In this document: piece after piece, positions 19,309 through 28,946 of the stretch | How the letters are laid out: each line of letters opens with the position of its first letter | Numbering within the stretch: the first letter of the stretch is position 1 | Assembly (NCBI RefSeq): GCF_002858935.1 | Contig: NZ_PJRT01000029.1 | Location: 1 to 64,000 of the forward strand | Origin: Pantoea endophytica | GTDB taxonomy: Bacteria; Pseudomonadota; Gammaproteobacteria; Enterobacterales; Enterobacteriaceae | Direction of reading: 5' to 3' | DNA length: 64,000 nucleotides | Position numbers and translations under genes: made by a program | Notes under the pieces: generated by a model | The model's input: only the letters and a program-made list of their open reading frames with translations | Told to the model about the DNA's origin: nothing | The model's database searches: none

Positions 19309-20386
19309 GATTAAACAAATCAACAAATCGTTTGACCGCACATCGGTTCTTAACGACATCTCTCTGGATATTCCTTCCGGCAAGATGGTGGGGCTGCTGG
19401 GGCCATCCGGTTCTGGTAAAACCACGCTGCTGCGTATCATCGCTGGGCTGGAACATCAGAATAGCGGACAGATCCATTTCAATGGCAAAGACGTCAGCCG
19501 CATCCATGCGCGCGATCGTCAGGTGGGCTTTGTGTTCCAGCACTACGCGCTGTTCCGCCACATGACGGTGTTCGACAATATCGCCTTTGGCCTTACCGTT
19601 CTGCCACGTCGCGAACGTCCAGGTGCTGCTGAGATCAAACAGCGCGTTACGCGTCTGCTTGAGATGGTACAACTTTCCCATCTGGGCAACCGCTTCCCGG
19701 CGCAGTTGTCGGGTGGACAGAAGCAGCGTGTAGCGCTGGCGCGTGCATTGGCGGTAGAACCGCAAATTCTGCTGCTGGATGAGCCGTTTGGCGCGTTGGA
19801 TGCGCAGGTGCGTAAAGAGTTGCGTCGCTGGCTGCGTCAGTTGCATGAAGAGTTGAAATTCACCAGCGTGTTTGTAACCCACGACCAGGAAGAAGCGATG
19901 GAAGTGGCGGACACCGTGGTGGTGATGAGCCAGGGCAACATTGAACAGGTTGGTACGCCAGATGACGTATGGCGCGATCCATCGACGCGCTTTGTGCTGG
20001 AATTCCTTGGCGAAGTGAATCGCTTTACAGGCGAAGTACACGGCTCGCAGTTCCATGTGGCCGCGCATCGCTGGCCGCTGGGCTACACGCCTGCGCATCA
20101 GGGCGAAGTTGAACTGTTCCTGCGTCCGTGGGAAATCGATATTTCACGCCAGAGCAGCCTGGAAACGCCTTTGCCAGTGCAGGTGCTGGAGATCAGCCCG
20201 CGCGGCCACTTCTGGCAGTTGGTCGTTCAGCCGAGCGGCTGGCAGGGCGAGGTGTTCTCCGTGGTGTTCGACGGCGATCACCATGCGCCGATGCGTGGTG
20301 AACGCCTGTTCGTTGGCCTGCAACAGGCGCGAATTTACCATGGCACTACGCCGCTGCGCCCGGTTGCCTTTGCCGAGAGCGCCTGA
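19298..20386 (+). CDS. cysA: Sulfate/thiosulfate ABC transporter ATPase CysA
   Basis: The 362-residue ATPase shows Walker A ([11 protein letters not shown], residues ~34-44), the signature [15 protein letters not shown], Walker B ([13 protein letters not shown]) and the switch His ([10 protein letters not shown]). A C-terminal TOBE-like regulatory domain follows. It powers uptake through CysU and CysW. The gene ends the transporter operon before a strong terminator, with cysM beyond it. Confidence 0.97.
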   Translation: MSIEIKQINKSFDRTSVLNDISLDIPSGKMVGLLGPSGSGKTTLLRIIAGLEHQNSGQIHFNGKDVSRIHARDRQVGFVFQHYALFRHMTVFDNIAFGLTVLPRRERPGAAEIKQRVTRLLEMVQLSHLGNRFPAQLSGGQKQRVALARALAVEPQILLLDEPFGALDAQVRKELRRWLRQLHEELKFTSVFVTHDQEEAMEVADTVVVMSQGNIEQVGTPDDVWRDPSTRFVLEFLGEVNRFTGEVHGSQFHVAAHRWPLGYTPAHQGEVELFLRPWEIDISRQSSLETPLPVQVLEISPRGHFWQLVVQPSGWQGEVFSVVFDGDHHAPMRGERLFVGLQQARIYHGTTPLRPVAFAESA

Positions 20387-20403
20387 TATTTTTGACACTC
20401 CTT

Positions 20404-20428
20404 CGGGCGGGATTTTCCCGCCCGTTTT
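20404..20428 (+). terminator. Intrinsic terminator after cysA
   Basis: CGGGCGGGA and TCCCGCCCG form a 9-bp stem with a three-base loop, followed by TTTTATTT. It separates cysA from cysM, so cysM transcription may depend on readthrough or on its own promoter. Confidence 0.85.
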
Positions 20429-20458
20429 ATTTGCCCCTCTTTCGTCTGGAATTAAACC

Positions 20459-21340
20459 GTGACCACACTGGAAAATACCATCGGCAATACGCCGTTGATA
20501 AAGTTGCAGCGGCTGACGCCTGATAACGGCAGCGAGATCTGGCTAAAGCTGGAAGGCAACAATCCAGCCGGTTCCGTCAAAGATCGTGCGGCCTGGTCGA
20601 TGATTCATCAGGCGGAGTTGCGCGGTGACATCAAACCGGGCGATACCTTAATTGAAGCCACCAGCGGCAATACCGGCATTGCGCTGGCGATGATCGCCGC
20701 GATGAAGGGCTACAAGCTGCGCCTGCTGATGCCCGATAACATGAGCCAGGAGCGCCAGGATGCGATGCGCGCCTACGGCGCTGAATTGCTGCTGGTATCG
20801 CGCGAGCAGGGCATGGAAGGGGCTCGCGATTTGGCGCAGGCGATGGCCGGTCGCGGCGAAGGACGCGTGCTGGATCAGTTCAACAATCCCGATAATCCGC
20901 TGGGCCACTATCTCACCACGGGCCCGGAAATCTGGCAGCAAAGCGCTGGCCGCATGACGCATTTTGTCTCCAGCATGGGCACCACCGGCACCATTACCGG
21001 CGTTGGACGTTACCTGAAAGAGTTCGCGCCGGCGGTGCAAATAATTGGCCTGCAGCCACAAGAGGGTAGCAGCATTCCCGGTATACGTCGCTGGCCTGAA
21101 GCCTATTTGCCTGGCATTTTCCGTCCGGAGTTAGTGGATGAGGTAATAGATATGGCGCAGCGCGAGGCGGAAGAGACCATGCGCGCGCTGGCGCAGCGTG
21201 AAGGGATTTTCTGTGGCGTCAGCTCTGGCGGCGCGGTGGCGGGCGCATTGCGTATCGCCACGGCCCAGCCAGGCAGCGTGGTGGTGGCGATTGTGTGCGA
21301 TCGCGGCGACCGCTATCTCTCAACCGGCGTTTTCCACTGA
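20459..21340 (+). CDS. cysM: Cysteine synthase B (O-acetylserine sulfhydrylase B)
   Basis: The 293-residue PLP enzyme condenses O-acetylserine with sulfide or, as known for CysM, thiosulfate. Lys41 in NPAGSVKDRAA is the PLP lysine; TSGNTGIAL and the later SSGGAVAGAL loop bind the cofactor phosphate and substrate. The start is GTG at 20459. Its position after the thiosulfate transporter fits the thiosulfate route to cysteine. Confidence 0.95.
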   Translation: MTTLENTIGNTPLIKLQRLTPDNGSEIWLKLEGNNPAGSVKDRAAWSMIHQAELRGDIKPGDTLIEATSGNTGIALAMIAAMKGYKLRLLMPDNMSQERQDAMRAYGAELLLVSREQGMEGARDLAQAMAGRGEGRVLDQFNNPDNPLGHYLTTGPEIWQQSAGRMTHFVSSMGTTGTITGVGRYLKEFAPAVQIIGLQPQEGSSIPGIRRWPEAYLPGIFRPELVDEVIDMAQREAEETMRALAQREGIFCGVSSGGAVAGALRIATAQPGSVVVAIVCDRGDRYLSTGVFH

Positions 21341-21431
21341 TCCCACCTTCCCACCGATGATTTGGCCTGCGCGTACTGTGATGGTACGTCCAGGCCATTT
21401 TTGTCTATAGTCTTCGTAATATTCGTCTGAC

Positions 21432-21456
21432 GTAAGCAACGTAAGGATCGCGTAAA
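21432..21456 (+). promoter_or_regulatory. Possible CpxR-like GTAAR repeat upstream of the two-component system
   Basis: GTAAG at 21432, GTAAG at 21441 and GTAAA at 21452 are in tandem on the plus strand, about 60-85 bp before the regulator gene. CpxR binds tandem GTAAA half-sites 5 bp apart. The encoded regulator is CpxR-like, so autoregulation is plausible but unproven. Confidence 0.35.
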
Positions 21457-21516
21457 ACCGGCTGCGTTCGTTGTGGACTCAGGACAAAATAGCGGCAATT
21501 TACACGAGAGATAACG

Positions 21517-22197
21517 ATGAAAATTCTGCTGGTTGATGATGATGTAGAACTTGGCACCATGTTGAGTCAATACCTGATTGCTGAAGGTTTTGAAACACAA
21601 CTGGTTTTAACCGGTAGCGCCGGGGTGGAAGGCGCGTTATCGGGCAACTATACCGCAATGATTCTCGACATCATGCTGCCTGATATGAGCGGCATCGATG
21701 TGCTGCGCCAGGTGCGGCAGAACAGCCGGTTACCGGTGATTATGCTGACGGCGAAAGGCGACAATATTGATCGGGTGATCGGCCTGGAAATGGGGGCGGA
21801 TGATTACATGCCGAAACCGTGCTATCCGCGTGAACTGGTGGCCCGTCTGCGCGCCGTACTGCGTCGCTTTGAAGATCAGACTCCGCTGCCGGATAAGAAA
21901 GAGCTGCTGCGCTGGGGCGATCTCAGCCTCAATCCCGCCACGCGTATCACCGAATGGCAGGGCAAAGCGTTCGATCTGACGGCTTCAGAGTTTAACTTGC
22001 TGGATTTGCTGCTGCGTGCGCCGGATCGCGTGGTGTCGAAAGATGAGCTGTCGGAAAAAGGCCTTGGCCGTCCGCGCGAAGCTTACGATCGTAGCGTTGA
22101 TGTGCATATCAGCAACATCCGTCAAAAGCTGGCTGCCTTAACCGCCGACAGCGTCAACATTGAAACTGTGCGCAGTATTGGTTATCGCATTCGATGA
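21517..22197 (+). CDS. OmpR-family response regulator, CpxR-like
   Basis: The 226-residue protein has a receiver domain (DDD at 7-9, phospho-acceptor Asp51 in MILDIMLPD, Lys in MPKPCYPRE) and a winged-helix DNA-binding domain (FDLTASEFNLLDLLL, VDVHISNIRQKL, VRSIGYRIR). Similarity to CpxR is clear in MLTAKGDNIDRVIGLEMGADDY, but the sequence is distinct enough to be a paralogue. Its stop overlaps the kinase start by 4 nt. The pair occupies the cysM-crr interval, where E. coli has pdxK. Confidence 0.88.
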   Translation: MKILLVDDDVELGTMLSQYLIAEGFETQLVLTGSAGVEGALSGNYTAMILDIMLPDMSGIDVLRQVRQNSRLPVIMLTAKGDNIDRVIGLEMGADDYMPKPCYPRELVARLRAVLRRFEDQTPLPDKKELLRWGDLSLNPATRITEWQGKAFDLTASEFNLLDLLLRAPDRVVSKDELSEKGLGRPREAYDRSVDVHISNIRQKLAALTADSVNIETVRSIGYRIR

Positions 22198-23555
22198 AAC
22201 ACAGCTATCGCGGCCGCATGTTCTGGAAGATTTTGCTGGGCTTCTGGATTGTGTTTGTCATCATCAGCCAACTGTTGTGGCTAGGCTTTACGCTCTCCGG
22301 TAATCGACATGAGCCGCCAGAGCTGGTGGCGATTCGGCGTATCGTTAATCTGCAAATGGCGTCAGCGGTTTCAGTACTGGAGCGCGGTGGTCCCAGCTCG
22401 CTTGATGACATGATGGCCGACTGGGAACCGAACGATCGGCAATTCTTCTCGGTGATCCAGCACGAAAAACCCGCTGCGACGCCCAACAATGCGCCGCCAG
22501 AAAGCATCAACGAACCCTTTCAGGGACCGTTTCCTGATGTGATTGTGCGCTGGGTAAAAGGGCAGGATGGCAAACAGTACGAGCTGCGTTACGACGTTAA
22601 AGGTCTGCGCGAAGACAGCTCAATGGGCGGCGGCCGCCCGCGCCGCATCCTGAATATCCCCGAACCGATGTTTACCTTCGCTGGCGCATTGGGGCTGCTG
22701 TTTAGCCTGCTGCTGGCGTGGAACCTGACGCGACCAATGCGGCAGCTGCGTGAGGGCTTTGCGCGCGTCTCCAGCGGTGATTTGTCGGTACGGCTCTATC
22801 CGGTGATGCGCAAACGCCATGATGAGCTCTCGAACGTTGCGCAGGATTTTGATGCGATGGTCGAGCGCCTCGATACGCTGGTGAAAGCGCGTGAGGAGCT
22901 GCTGCATGATATCTCCCACGAGCTGCGTTCACCGCTGGCGCGCTTGCAGCTGGCGACAGGCCTGGCGCGGCAGACGCCGGAATCCGTCGAATCCTCGCTC
23001 AATCGCATTGATGAGGAAGCCCGACGCCTCGACAAGATGATTGGCGAGCTGCTGACGCTTTCGCGCGCTGAGCACGAAAGTATGCCTGGGGAACAATATT
23101 TCGACCTTACCGGCCTGCTGCATGCGGTGGTGACCGATGTGCGCTACGAAGCGCAGATTCCCGGCGTGATTGTCGATTTTCAGGTGGATGAGAATGCCGA
23201 TTACACCGTTCACGGCAATGCGGAACTGATTCGTCGTGGTGTGGAGAATGTGCTGCGCAATGCGCTGCGATTCTCGCACAAAGGGCAGCACATCAACGTG
23301 CGGCTGCAGGCGGAAAATCAGTGGCTGGCAATTAGCGTGCGCGATCAAGGGCCGGGCGTGGACGATGAGAAGCTTTCGAGCATCTTCGATCCTTTTGTAC
23401 GGGTTAATTCTCCGCTGATGGGCAAAGGCTACGGTTTGGGGCTATCGATTGTGCGTAAGGTGATTCTGGCGCATCACGGTGAAGTTCAGGCGGTAAATCG
23501 CCCGGAAGGTGGTCTGGAGTTAACGTTAAGGTTACCGCGCTGGAAGCAGGAATAA
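22194..23555 (+). CDS. Sensor histidine kinase, CpxA-like
   Basis: The 453-residue protein has a membrane segment at ~10-35, a periplasmic domain of about 125 residues, a second segment at ~160-178 and a HAMP domain. The H-box is LLHDISHELRSPLARLQ (His242); N, G1 and G2 boxes follow (ENVLRNALRFS, DQGPGVDD, GKGYGLGLSI). The periplasmic part is proline-rich and acidic (DRQFFSVIQHEKPAATPNN) and differs from CpxA as I recall it, so the stimulus is unknown. It should phosphorylate the regulator encoded just upstream. Confidence 0.88.
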   Translation: MKHSYRGRMFWKILLGFWIVFVIISQLLWLGFTLSGNRHEPPELVAIRRIVNLQMASAVSVLERGGPSSLDDMMADWEPNDRQFFSVIQHEKPAATPNNAPPESINEPFQGPFPDVIVRWVKGQDGKQYELRYDVKGLREDSSMGGGRPRRILNIPEPMFTFAGALGLLFSLLLAWNLTRPMRQLREGFARVSSGDLSVRLYPVMRKRHDELSNVAQDFDAMVERLDTLVKAREELLHDISHELRSPLARLQLATGLARQTPESVESSLNRIDEEARRLDKMIGELLTLSRAEHESMPGEQYFDLTGLLHAVVTDVRYEAQIPGVIVDFQVDENADYTVHGNAELIRRGVENVLRNALRFSHKGQHINVRLQAENQWLAISVRDQGPGVDDEKLSSIFDPFVRVNSPLMGKGYGLGLSIVRKVILAHHGEVQAVNRPEGGLELTLRLPRWKQE

Positions 23556-23568
23556 GGCTTAGTGCAGT

Positions 23569-23678
23569 CGGTCAGGACAACGGGGCAGATCGTAAAGACG
23601 GCATAAACCGTCCCTGGGCCTCGGCTCGCGCCTTCCCTGGCGCGAGACGCTTTACTCCTCTGCCCCGACGTCCCGACC
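23569..23678. repeat. Structured intergenic element with nested inverted repeats
   Basis: Outer arms near 23569-23587 and 23660-23678 pair with about 16 of 19 matches. Inside, GTAAAG (23592-23597) pairs with CTTTAC (23650-23655). Between these are two perfect hairpins, GACGG/CCGTC (23597-23612) and CTCGCGCC/GGCGCGAG (23625-23646). The result is a three-way-junction fold of about 110 nt, lying between the kinase stop and the crr terminator. It could be a dispersed repeat of this lineage or a small structured RNA. Confidence 0.55.
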
Positions 23679-23730
23679 TCTTCCCGCATTGTGCGCGTTG
23701 AAAGATGCAAGAGTAGGGCAGTCTTAAACA

Positions 23731-23757
23731 AAAACGGCACCCATTGGGTGCCGTTTT
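23731..23757. terminator. Bidirectional terminator between the kinase gene and crr
   Basis: AAAACGGCACCCA at 23731-23743 and its exact complement at 23745-23757 form a near-perfect stem, with A-run and T-run on both sides. It serves crr on the minus strand and the kinase gene on the plus strand. Confidence 0.9.
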
Positions 23758-23782
23758 GCAATTCTCACGAATCGGCCAAAGC

Positions 23783-24286
23783 TTACTTTTTGATGCGGAT
23801 AACCGGAGTCTCGCCCACAGTTACCTGACCGGAGAGTTTGATCAGGTCTTTAATCTCGTCCATGTTCGAGATTACAACTGGCGTCAGCGTGGATTTCGCT
23901 TTCTCTTCCAGCAGTGCCAGATCAAACTCGATCACCACGTCGCCTTTCTTAACCTTCTGGCCTTCTTCAGCGATGCGTTTGAAACCTTCACCTTTGAGCT
24001 CAACCGTGTCGATACCGAAGTGAACAAACAGTTCGATACCGTTATCAGACTCGATTGAAAATGCGTGGTTAGTTTCGAAAATCTTGCCGATAGTACCATC
24101 AACCGGTGCAACCATTTTGTTGCCGGTTGGTTTGATTGCGATACCGTCACCCACGATTTTCTCAGCGAATACCACATCAGGTACGTCTTCGATATTTACG
24201 ATTTCGCCTGACAGAGGCGCAACGATATCAATAGTGCCTGACGCGCTCTCTGATTTTTCGCCAAAAAGTTTAGAAAACAAACCCAT
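23783..24286 (-). CDS. crr: Glucose-specific PTS enzyme IIA
   Basis: EIIA-Glc accepts phosphate from HPr and passes it to the glucose permease; it also controls adenylate cyclase and inducer exclusion. The 167-residue product has the active-site histidines in [11 protein letters not shown] (His74) and LFVHFGIDT (His89). The N-terminal tail ([14 protein letters not shown]) is shorter than in E. coli. It is the last gene of the ptsHI-crr cluster. Confidence 0.97.
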   Translation of the reverse strand: MGLFSKLFGEKSESASGTIDIVAPLSGEIVNIEDVPDVVFAEKIVGDGIAIKPTGNKMVAPVDGTIGKIFETNHAFSIESDNGIELFVHFGIDTVELKGEGFKRIAEEGQKVKKGDVVIEFDLALLEEKAKSTLTPVVISNMDEIKDLIKLSGQVTVGETPVIRIKK

Positions 24287-24327
24287 GATCTTCTCCTAAG
24301 CAGTAATTTGAGGCTAGCGTCCGTGGA

Positions 24328-26055
24328 TCAGCAGAGCGTTTTTTCTTTAATGAACTTGTTGACCAAATTCATCAAATCATCCGCTGTTGGTTGATCCAGA
24401 GCCTGCTCCGCCAATGCCTTCGCATCTTCGAAATTAGTATTACGAATGATTTTCTTGATGCTTGGGATTGAAATGGCGCTCATGCTGAATTCGTCCAGCC
24501 CCATTCCCAGTAACAGTAGTGTAGCACGTTCATCACCAGCCAGCTCACCACACATGCCGGTCCATTTCCCTTCGGCATGTGATGCGTCGATCACTTGCTT
24601 AATGAGGCCAAGAACAGACGGCGTCATTGGGTTATAGAGGTGTGAAATCAAATCATTACCACGATCGACCGCCAGAGTATACTGCGTCAGGTCATTTGTC
24701 CCAATACTAAAGAAGTCGACTTCTTTCGCCAGATGGCGAGCAATCACTGCAGATGCTGGCGTTTCAACCATGATGCCCACTTCAATGGTCTCATCAAAGG
24801 ATTTGCCTTCTTCACGCAGTTGCGCTTTCAGCAGCTCCAGTTCGCCTTTCAGAATGCGAACTTCTTCTACTGAAATGATCATTGGGAACATGATGCGCAG
24901 TTTACCGAATGAGGATGCACGCAGAATCGCGCGCAGCTGCGCATGCAGAATCTCTTTACGGTCCATGGCGATACGAATCGCGCGCCAGCCGAGGAACGGG
25001 TTGTCTTCTTTCGGCAGGTTCATGTAAGGCAGATCTTTGTCGCCGCCGATGTCCATGGTACGCACGATAACCGCCTGCGAACCCACGGCTTCAGCCACGG
25101 CTTTATACGCCTGGAATTGTTCTTCTTCGGTTGGCAGTGAATCACGGTCCATAAACAGGAACTCGGTACGATACAGGCCAACACCTTCCGCACCGTTGCG
25201 TTCAGCACCGGCAACATCACGCACGGTACCGATGTTAGCGCAGACTTCAACCTGATGGCCGTCCAGCGTAATGGCTGGCAGATCTTTCAGTTTCGCCAGT
25301 TCATGCTTTTCAGACAGATATTGAGTCTGAATTGCTTTCAATTCTTCCTGCACGTCATCAGTTGGATTGACGTAAATTTTGTTGTTCACGCCATCAACGA
25401 TCAGGAAATCACCGTTTTTCACGGTGGCAGTCACGTTGCCGGTGCCGACAATCGCAGGCAGCTCAAGCGAACGCGCCATGATCGAGGTGTGAGATGTACG
25501 CCCACCCAGATCGGTAATAAAGCCCAGCACCTTTTTCAGGTTCAGCTGTGCGGTTTCTGACGGCGTTAAATCTTTCGCCACCAGAATAGATTCGTCAGCA
25601 ATCGCACTCAGGTCGACAATGTGCAGACCGAGAATGTTCTGCAGCAGACGCTTACCAATATCACGTACGTCAGCCGCACGCTCTTTCAGGTATTCGTCAT
25701 CCAGCTCTTCCAGTGCAACGGCCTGGCCTTCAATCACGGTGTGAGCAGCGGCGTCCGCGGTAGCATGGTCTTTCTTGATGAGGTCGATGATTTCCTGCTC
25801 AAGCTCTTCGTCTTCGAGCAGCATGATGTGACCTTCAAAGATCGCCGCTTTCTCTTCACCGAAGGTTTCACCGGCTTTAATGCGAATGGCTTCGAGCTGT
25901 GAAGCAGCTTTGCTGCGTCCATCAAGGAAGCGCTGAACTTCCTGCTCAACCTGATCGTCAGTAATTTTTTTACGGCTGATGACGATCTCATCTTCCTTCA
26001 GCAAAAGTGCGTTGCCGAAAGCGATACCCGGTGATGCTAAAATGCCTGAAATCAT
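24328..26055 (-). CDS. ptsI: PTS enzyme I (phosphoenolpyruvate-protein phosphotransferase)
   Basis: Enzyme I takes phosphate from phosphoenolpyruvate and gives it to HPr. The 575-residue product has His189 in [13 protein letters not shown], the PEP-binding RTEFLFMDR block and the C-terminal MCGELAGDE (catalytic Cys). Its gap to crr is 41 nt. The gap to ptsH is 157 nt and contains a hairpin. Confidence 0.98.
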   Translation of the reverse strand: MISGILASPGIAFGNALLLKEDEIVISRKKITDDQVEQEVQRFLDGRSKAASQLEAIRIKAGETFGEEKAAIFEGHIMLLEDEELEQEIIDLIKKDHATADAAAHTVIEGQAVALEELDDEYLKERAADVRDIGKRLLQNILGLHIVDLSAIADESILVAKDLTPSETAQLNLKKVLGFITDLGGRTSHTSIMARSLELPAIVGTGNVTATVKNGDFLIVDGVNNKIYVNPTDDVQEELKAIQTQYLSEKHELAKLKDLPAITLDGHQVEVCANIGTVRDVAGAERNGAEGVGLYRTEFLFMDRDSLPTEEEQFQAYKAVAEAVGSQAVIVRTMDIGGDKDLPYMNLPKEDNPFLGWRAIRIAMDRKEILHAQLRAILRASSFGKLRIMFPMIISVEEVRILKGELELLKAQLREEGKSFDETIEVGIMVETPASAVIARHLAKEVDFFSIGTNDLTQYTLAVDRGNDLISHLYNPMTPSVLGLIKQVIDASHAEGKWTGMCGELAGDERATLLLLGMGLDEFSMSAISIPSIKKIIRNTNFEDAKALAEQALDQPTADDLMNLVNKFIKEKTLC

Positions 26056-26135
26056 AACCCTACCTTTTAATCACGATGGCTCATTGACCCGATGCGTCGC
26101 CACTGTCGCGGAGCAGTACTCTAAAGATGCAATAA

Positions 26136-26154
26136 CGCGGACAGATTGTCCGCG
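26136..26154 (-). other. Hairpin in the ptsH-ptsI spacer
   Basis: CGCGGACA and TGTCCGCG form an 8-bp perfect stem with a three-base loop, followed on the minus strand by TTATTG. It could be a weak attenuator or an RNA-processing site that lowers ptsI relative to ptsH. Confidence 0.5.
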
Positions 26155-26212
26155 ATCAAGATATTTGCACTCAATGGGGCAAAGGGGTCGGTTTAGTTGC
26201 GAACTGAGCCGG

Positions 26213-26470
26213 TTACTCCAGCTCAGCCATCAGCTTGACCAGGTGCTCAACCGCTTGCTGCTCGTCTTCACCTTCAGCAGACAGCGTAACAACCGTACCT
26301 TGAGTCAGACCCAAAGTCTGCAGTTTAAACAGGCTTTTCGCGCTGGCAGATTTGCCATTAGAGGTCACATTGATTTCTGACTTAAAAGCCTTTGCTTCTT
26401 TGACGAACTGGGCTGCAGGACGAGTATGAAGGCCGTTAGGTGCGGTAATGGTAACTTCTTGCTGGAACAT
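26213..26470 (-). CDS. ptsH: Phosphocarrier protein HPr
   Basis: The 85-residue HPr has the phosphorylated His15 in [14 protein letters not shown] and the conserved Ser46 region [15 protein letters not shown]. It shuttles phosphate from enzyme I to sugar-specific IIA proteins. It is first in the pts operon. Confidence 0.98.
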   Translation of the reverse strand: MFQQEVTITAPNGLHTRPAAQFVKEAKAFKSEINVTSNGKSASAKSLFKLQTLGLTQGTVVTLSAEGEDEQQAVEHLVKLMAELE

Positions 26471-26510
26471 TCTATTTCCCCAACTTTATCAGGTTTGGTG
26501 TTATGGATCT

Positions 26511-26539
26511 AAAGTCTAGCCTGGAGCCGTAACTTTAGC
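26511..26539 (-). promoter_or_regulatory. Likely ptsH P1 promoter
   Basis: On the minus strand the sequence reads GGCTAAAGT, a short gap, then CCAGGCTAGACTTTAG. This closely resembles the E. coli ptsH P1 promoter as I recall it. The transcript start would be about 40 nt before ptsH. Confidence 0.5.
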
Positions 26540-26808
26540 CTGTGTAGGTGCGCTGGTATGGCTTTAAGCTCACCATAAAATGCGCTCGAATGAGTACGTC
26601 ATTAACAGTGACAGATCAAAAACTGCACGAATGCGTCACTCTTCTCATTATGCCGTGATTCGCCGTTTCGCCAAATCAGTAAATCGATTCAGCTTGATCC
26701 ACTTCAAAGGCAGATTAATTTCAGGCACCGAAATAATTGGAAGCTTAAATACCAGAGCCGCATCACTGAAAGCAATCTGTCTGGTGATAAAAGTGAGATC
26801 TGCACCAC

Positions 26809-26836
26809 AAAAAAGCACCCATTCGGGTGCTTTTTT
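26809..26836 (-). terminator. Terminator after cysK
   Basis: GCACCC and GGGTGC form the stem, with A6 on one side and T6 on the other, so it can work in both directions. It lies 23 nt past the cysK stop. Confidence 0.9.
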
Positions 26837-26858
26837 CGTCAGTTTCAGACTTTAAGCA

Positions 26859-27830
26859 TCACTGCTGGAGTTCTTTCTCAGTGAAGAGATCGGCAAACAG
26901 CGCGGTACTTAAATAACGTTCGCCGGAGGAGGGCAGAATCACCACGATGTTCTTGTTGGCGAAGGCTTCATCTTCTTGCAGCTTCAGCGCGGCAGCAACG
27001 GCAGCACCTGAGGAGATACCTGCTAAAATACCTTCTTCTTCCATCAGCTTACGGGCGGTGCTAATGGCTTCTTCATTGGTGATCGCCACTACGCGGTCGA
27101 TCAATTCCAGATCAAGGTTGCCAGGAATGAAGCCGGCACCGATGCCCTGAATTTTATGTGGGCCTGGTTTGATCTCTTCGCCCGCCAGTGCCTGAGCAAT
27201 AACCGGTGAATCTGTTGGCTCAACGGCAACTGTAATCAACTCGGTCTTGCCTTTGGTATTCTTGATGTAACGGCTCACGCCTGTCAGCGTACCGCCGGTG
27301 CCCACGCCCGCAATAAACACGTCCACTTCGCCGTCGGTGTCTTCCCAAATTTCTGGACCGGTGGTTTTTTCGTGGATTTCCGGGTTGGCTGGGTTGCTGA
27401 ACTGCTGCAACAGCACATATTTGTCCGGATCGCTGGCGACAATCTCTTCCGCCTTCGCGATGGCACCTTTCATGCCTTTAGGACCTTCGGTTAGCACCAG
27501 GTTAGCTCCCAGCGCTTTCAGCAGCTTGCGGCGCTCAATTGACATGGTTTCTGGCATGGTTAGCGTCAGCTTGTAACCGCGCGCTGCGGCGACGTAAGCC
27601 AGCGCAATACCGGTGTTACCGCTGGTTGGTTCAACCAGCTCAACGCCCGGCTTCAAAATACCGCGTTTTTCCGCGTCCCAAATCATATTGGCACCGATAC
27701 GGCATTTGATGCTGAAGCTCGGGTTGCGCGACTCGACCTTAGCCAGAATGCGGCCGTTACCGATGCGGTTCAGTCGAACCAGCGGCGTATGACCAATTGT
27801 CAGAGAGTTGTCTTCATAGATCTTACTCAT
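26859..27830 (-). CDS. cysK: Cysteine synthase A (O-acetylserine sulfhydrylase A)
   Basis: The 323-residue PLP enzyme makes cysteine from O-acetylserine and sulfide. Lys42 lies in [22 protein letters not shown] binds substrate and GTGGTLTG binds the PLP phosphate. The promoter region resembles that of E. coli cysK. cysZ lies upstream on the same strand. Confidence 0.97.
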   Translation of the reverse strand: MSKIYEDNSLTIGHTPLVRLNRIGNGRILAKVESRNPSFSIKCRIGANMIWDAEKRGILKPGVELVEPTSGNTGIALAYVAAARGYKLTLTMPETMSIERRKLLKALGANLVLTEGPKGMKGAIAKAEEIVASDPDKYVLLQQFSNPANPEIHEKTTGPEIWEDTDGEVDVFIAGVGTGGTLTGVSRYIKNTKGKTELITVAVEPTDSPVIAQALAGEEIKPGPHKIQGIGAGFIPGNLDLELIDRVVAITNEEAISTARKLMEEEGILAGISSGAAVAAALKLQEDEAFANKNIVVILPSSGERYLSTALFADLFTEKELQQ

Positions 27831-27869
27831 AGCTCGTCCTTAACTGTATGAAATATTGGGAACCCTCAG

Positions 27870-27960
27870 AGCATACCTTTTCTAATGATGTGCGGAAGGA
27901 AAGAAATCGCATATCTATATAGCGCACAACCATAAGCCTTACGCAAAAATGCATAAGACG
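27870..27960 (-). promoter_or_regulatory. cysK promoter and probable CysB site
   Basis: TATGCT (complement of 27870-27875) is the -10 box, with CTTCCG as a poor -35 box 17 bp upstream. Further upstream, TATATAGATATGCGATTTC matches the region protected by CysB at E. coli cysK as I recall it. The leader TTCATACAGTTAAGGAC is also conserved. Confidence 0.6.
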
Positions 27961-27970
27961 ATTTAAAGCT

Positions 27971-28729
27971 TTAGCGGCGCGCATGTTGTGCATGATAACG
28001 ATCCACCCACATGGCCGTTGCACCGCATACCGCAACCGGCAGAATCGCCAGATTGATAATCGGGATCATGGTGAACAGGCTAACCAGCGCACCAAATTGC
28101 ATATTTGCGCTTTTGTGCTGGCGCAACGCCTGGCGCATCTGCTGGAAACTCACTTTGTGGTTATCAAATGGGTAGTCGCAATACTGCACGGACAACATCC
28201 ACGCACTGAATAAAAACCATAGAACGGGCGCCACCGTTTGTCCAAAGCCGGGGATAAAGTGCAGCAACAGCAAACCAAGCGCACGCGGCAAATAGTAGCC
28301 GAGCTTCTGAAACTCTCGCTTCATGATGCGCGGTATGTCTTTTATCAGGCCCACCCAACCGCTATCTGGTAATGGCGTTCCGGTCAATCGCCCTTCAAGC
28401 TGCTCGGCGAGCAAGCCACAGAAGGGCGCGGCAATCAGATTTGCCAGAGTCGAAAAGAAGTAACTGAATACCAACACAATCGAAATCACTGAGAGCGGCC
28501 ATAGCAGATAACTCAGCCACTGCAGCCAGTCAGGGATATGTGACATTAAAGCCGGGATCCACTGCCCCAAGCGCTGAAACAACCAGATAAAGGCACCGCC
28601 AAGTAGCACGATGTTGATCAGTAGCGGCATGATGACATAGCGACGAATGCCGGGCAGGCGCACCAGTTTCCATCCTTCAGCGAAGTAGTGAACACCATTA
28701 AATGTTGAGACCGAATTTCCTGCGGGCAT
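27971..28729 (-). CDS. cysZ: Sulfate transporter CysZ
   Basis: ATG at 28729 ([22 protein letters not shown]) with GGAGAAAGG upstream gives 252 residues, matching the E. coli length; the longer upstream frame is unlikely. CysZ is an inner-membrane sulfate permease. Hydrophobic segments include [18 protein letters not shown] and [38 protein letters not shown] is a conserved block. It neighbours cysK as in E. coli. Confidence 0.95.
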   Translation of the reverse strand: MPAGNSVSTFNGVHYFAEGWKLVRLPGIRRYVIMPLLINIVLLGGAFIWLFQRLGQWIPALMSHIPDWLQWLSYLLWPLSVISIVLVFSYFFSTLANLIAAPFCGLLAEQLEGRLTGTPLPDSGWVGLIKDIPRIMKREFQKLGYYLPRALGLLLLHFIPGFGQTVAPVLWFLFSAWMLSVQYCDYPFDNHKVSFQQMRQALRQHKSANMQFGALVSLFTMIPIINLAILPVAVCGATAMWVDRYHAQHARR

Positions 28730-28946
28730 AGCGAGCCTTTCTCCTAAATATAGCGGCGCGTCCATCATAACCTGGCTTTTTATCGGCTTCAGGCAGTGTT
28801 TGCGCGAAAAAACAGCAAAAAAGCGTGGGGCAGCTATCTAATTTGTCAGAAAATACTGCACAGACTTGCACTTGTTTAGCTGGGCAAATACAGTTAGAGG
28901 ATAAAGTTTGCCGTGGTGGCAAGGTATTGGAACAACAGAGAATACA

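Larger units (their letters stand above)
26471..26858. other. Intergenic region upstream of ptsH (388 bp)
   Basis: No convincing gene is present. The ptsH-proximal part resembles the E. coli ptsH leader, including the P1 region, and the cysK-proximal end holds the cysK terminator. A 91-codon plus-strand frame at 26580-26855 has no recognisable features. Confidence 0.6.

Noticed and set aside
19190..20098. A 302-codon open frame antisense to cysA
   Set aside because: It lies wholly opposite cysW/cysA, has no ribosome site or recognisable domain, and its composition is what a GC-rich gene gives on its other strand.
26580..26855. A 91-codon plus-strand frame between ptsH and cysK
   Set aside because: It covers the ptsH promoter region and the cysK terminator, lacks a ribosome site and has no recognisable features.
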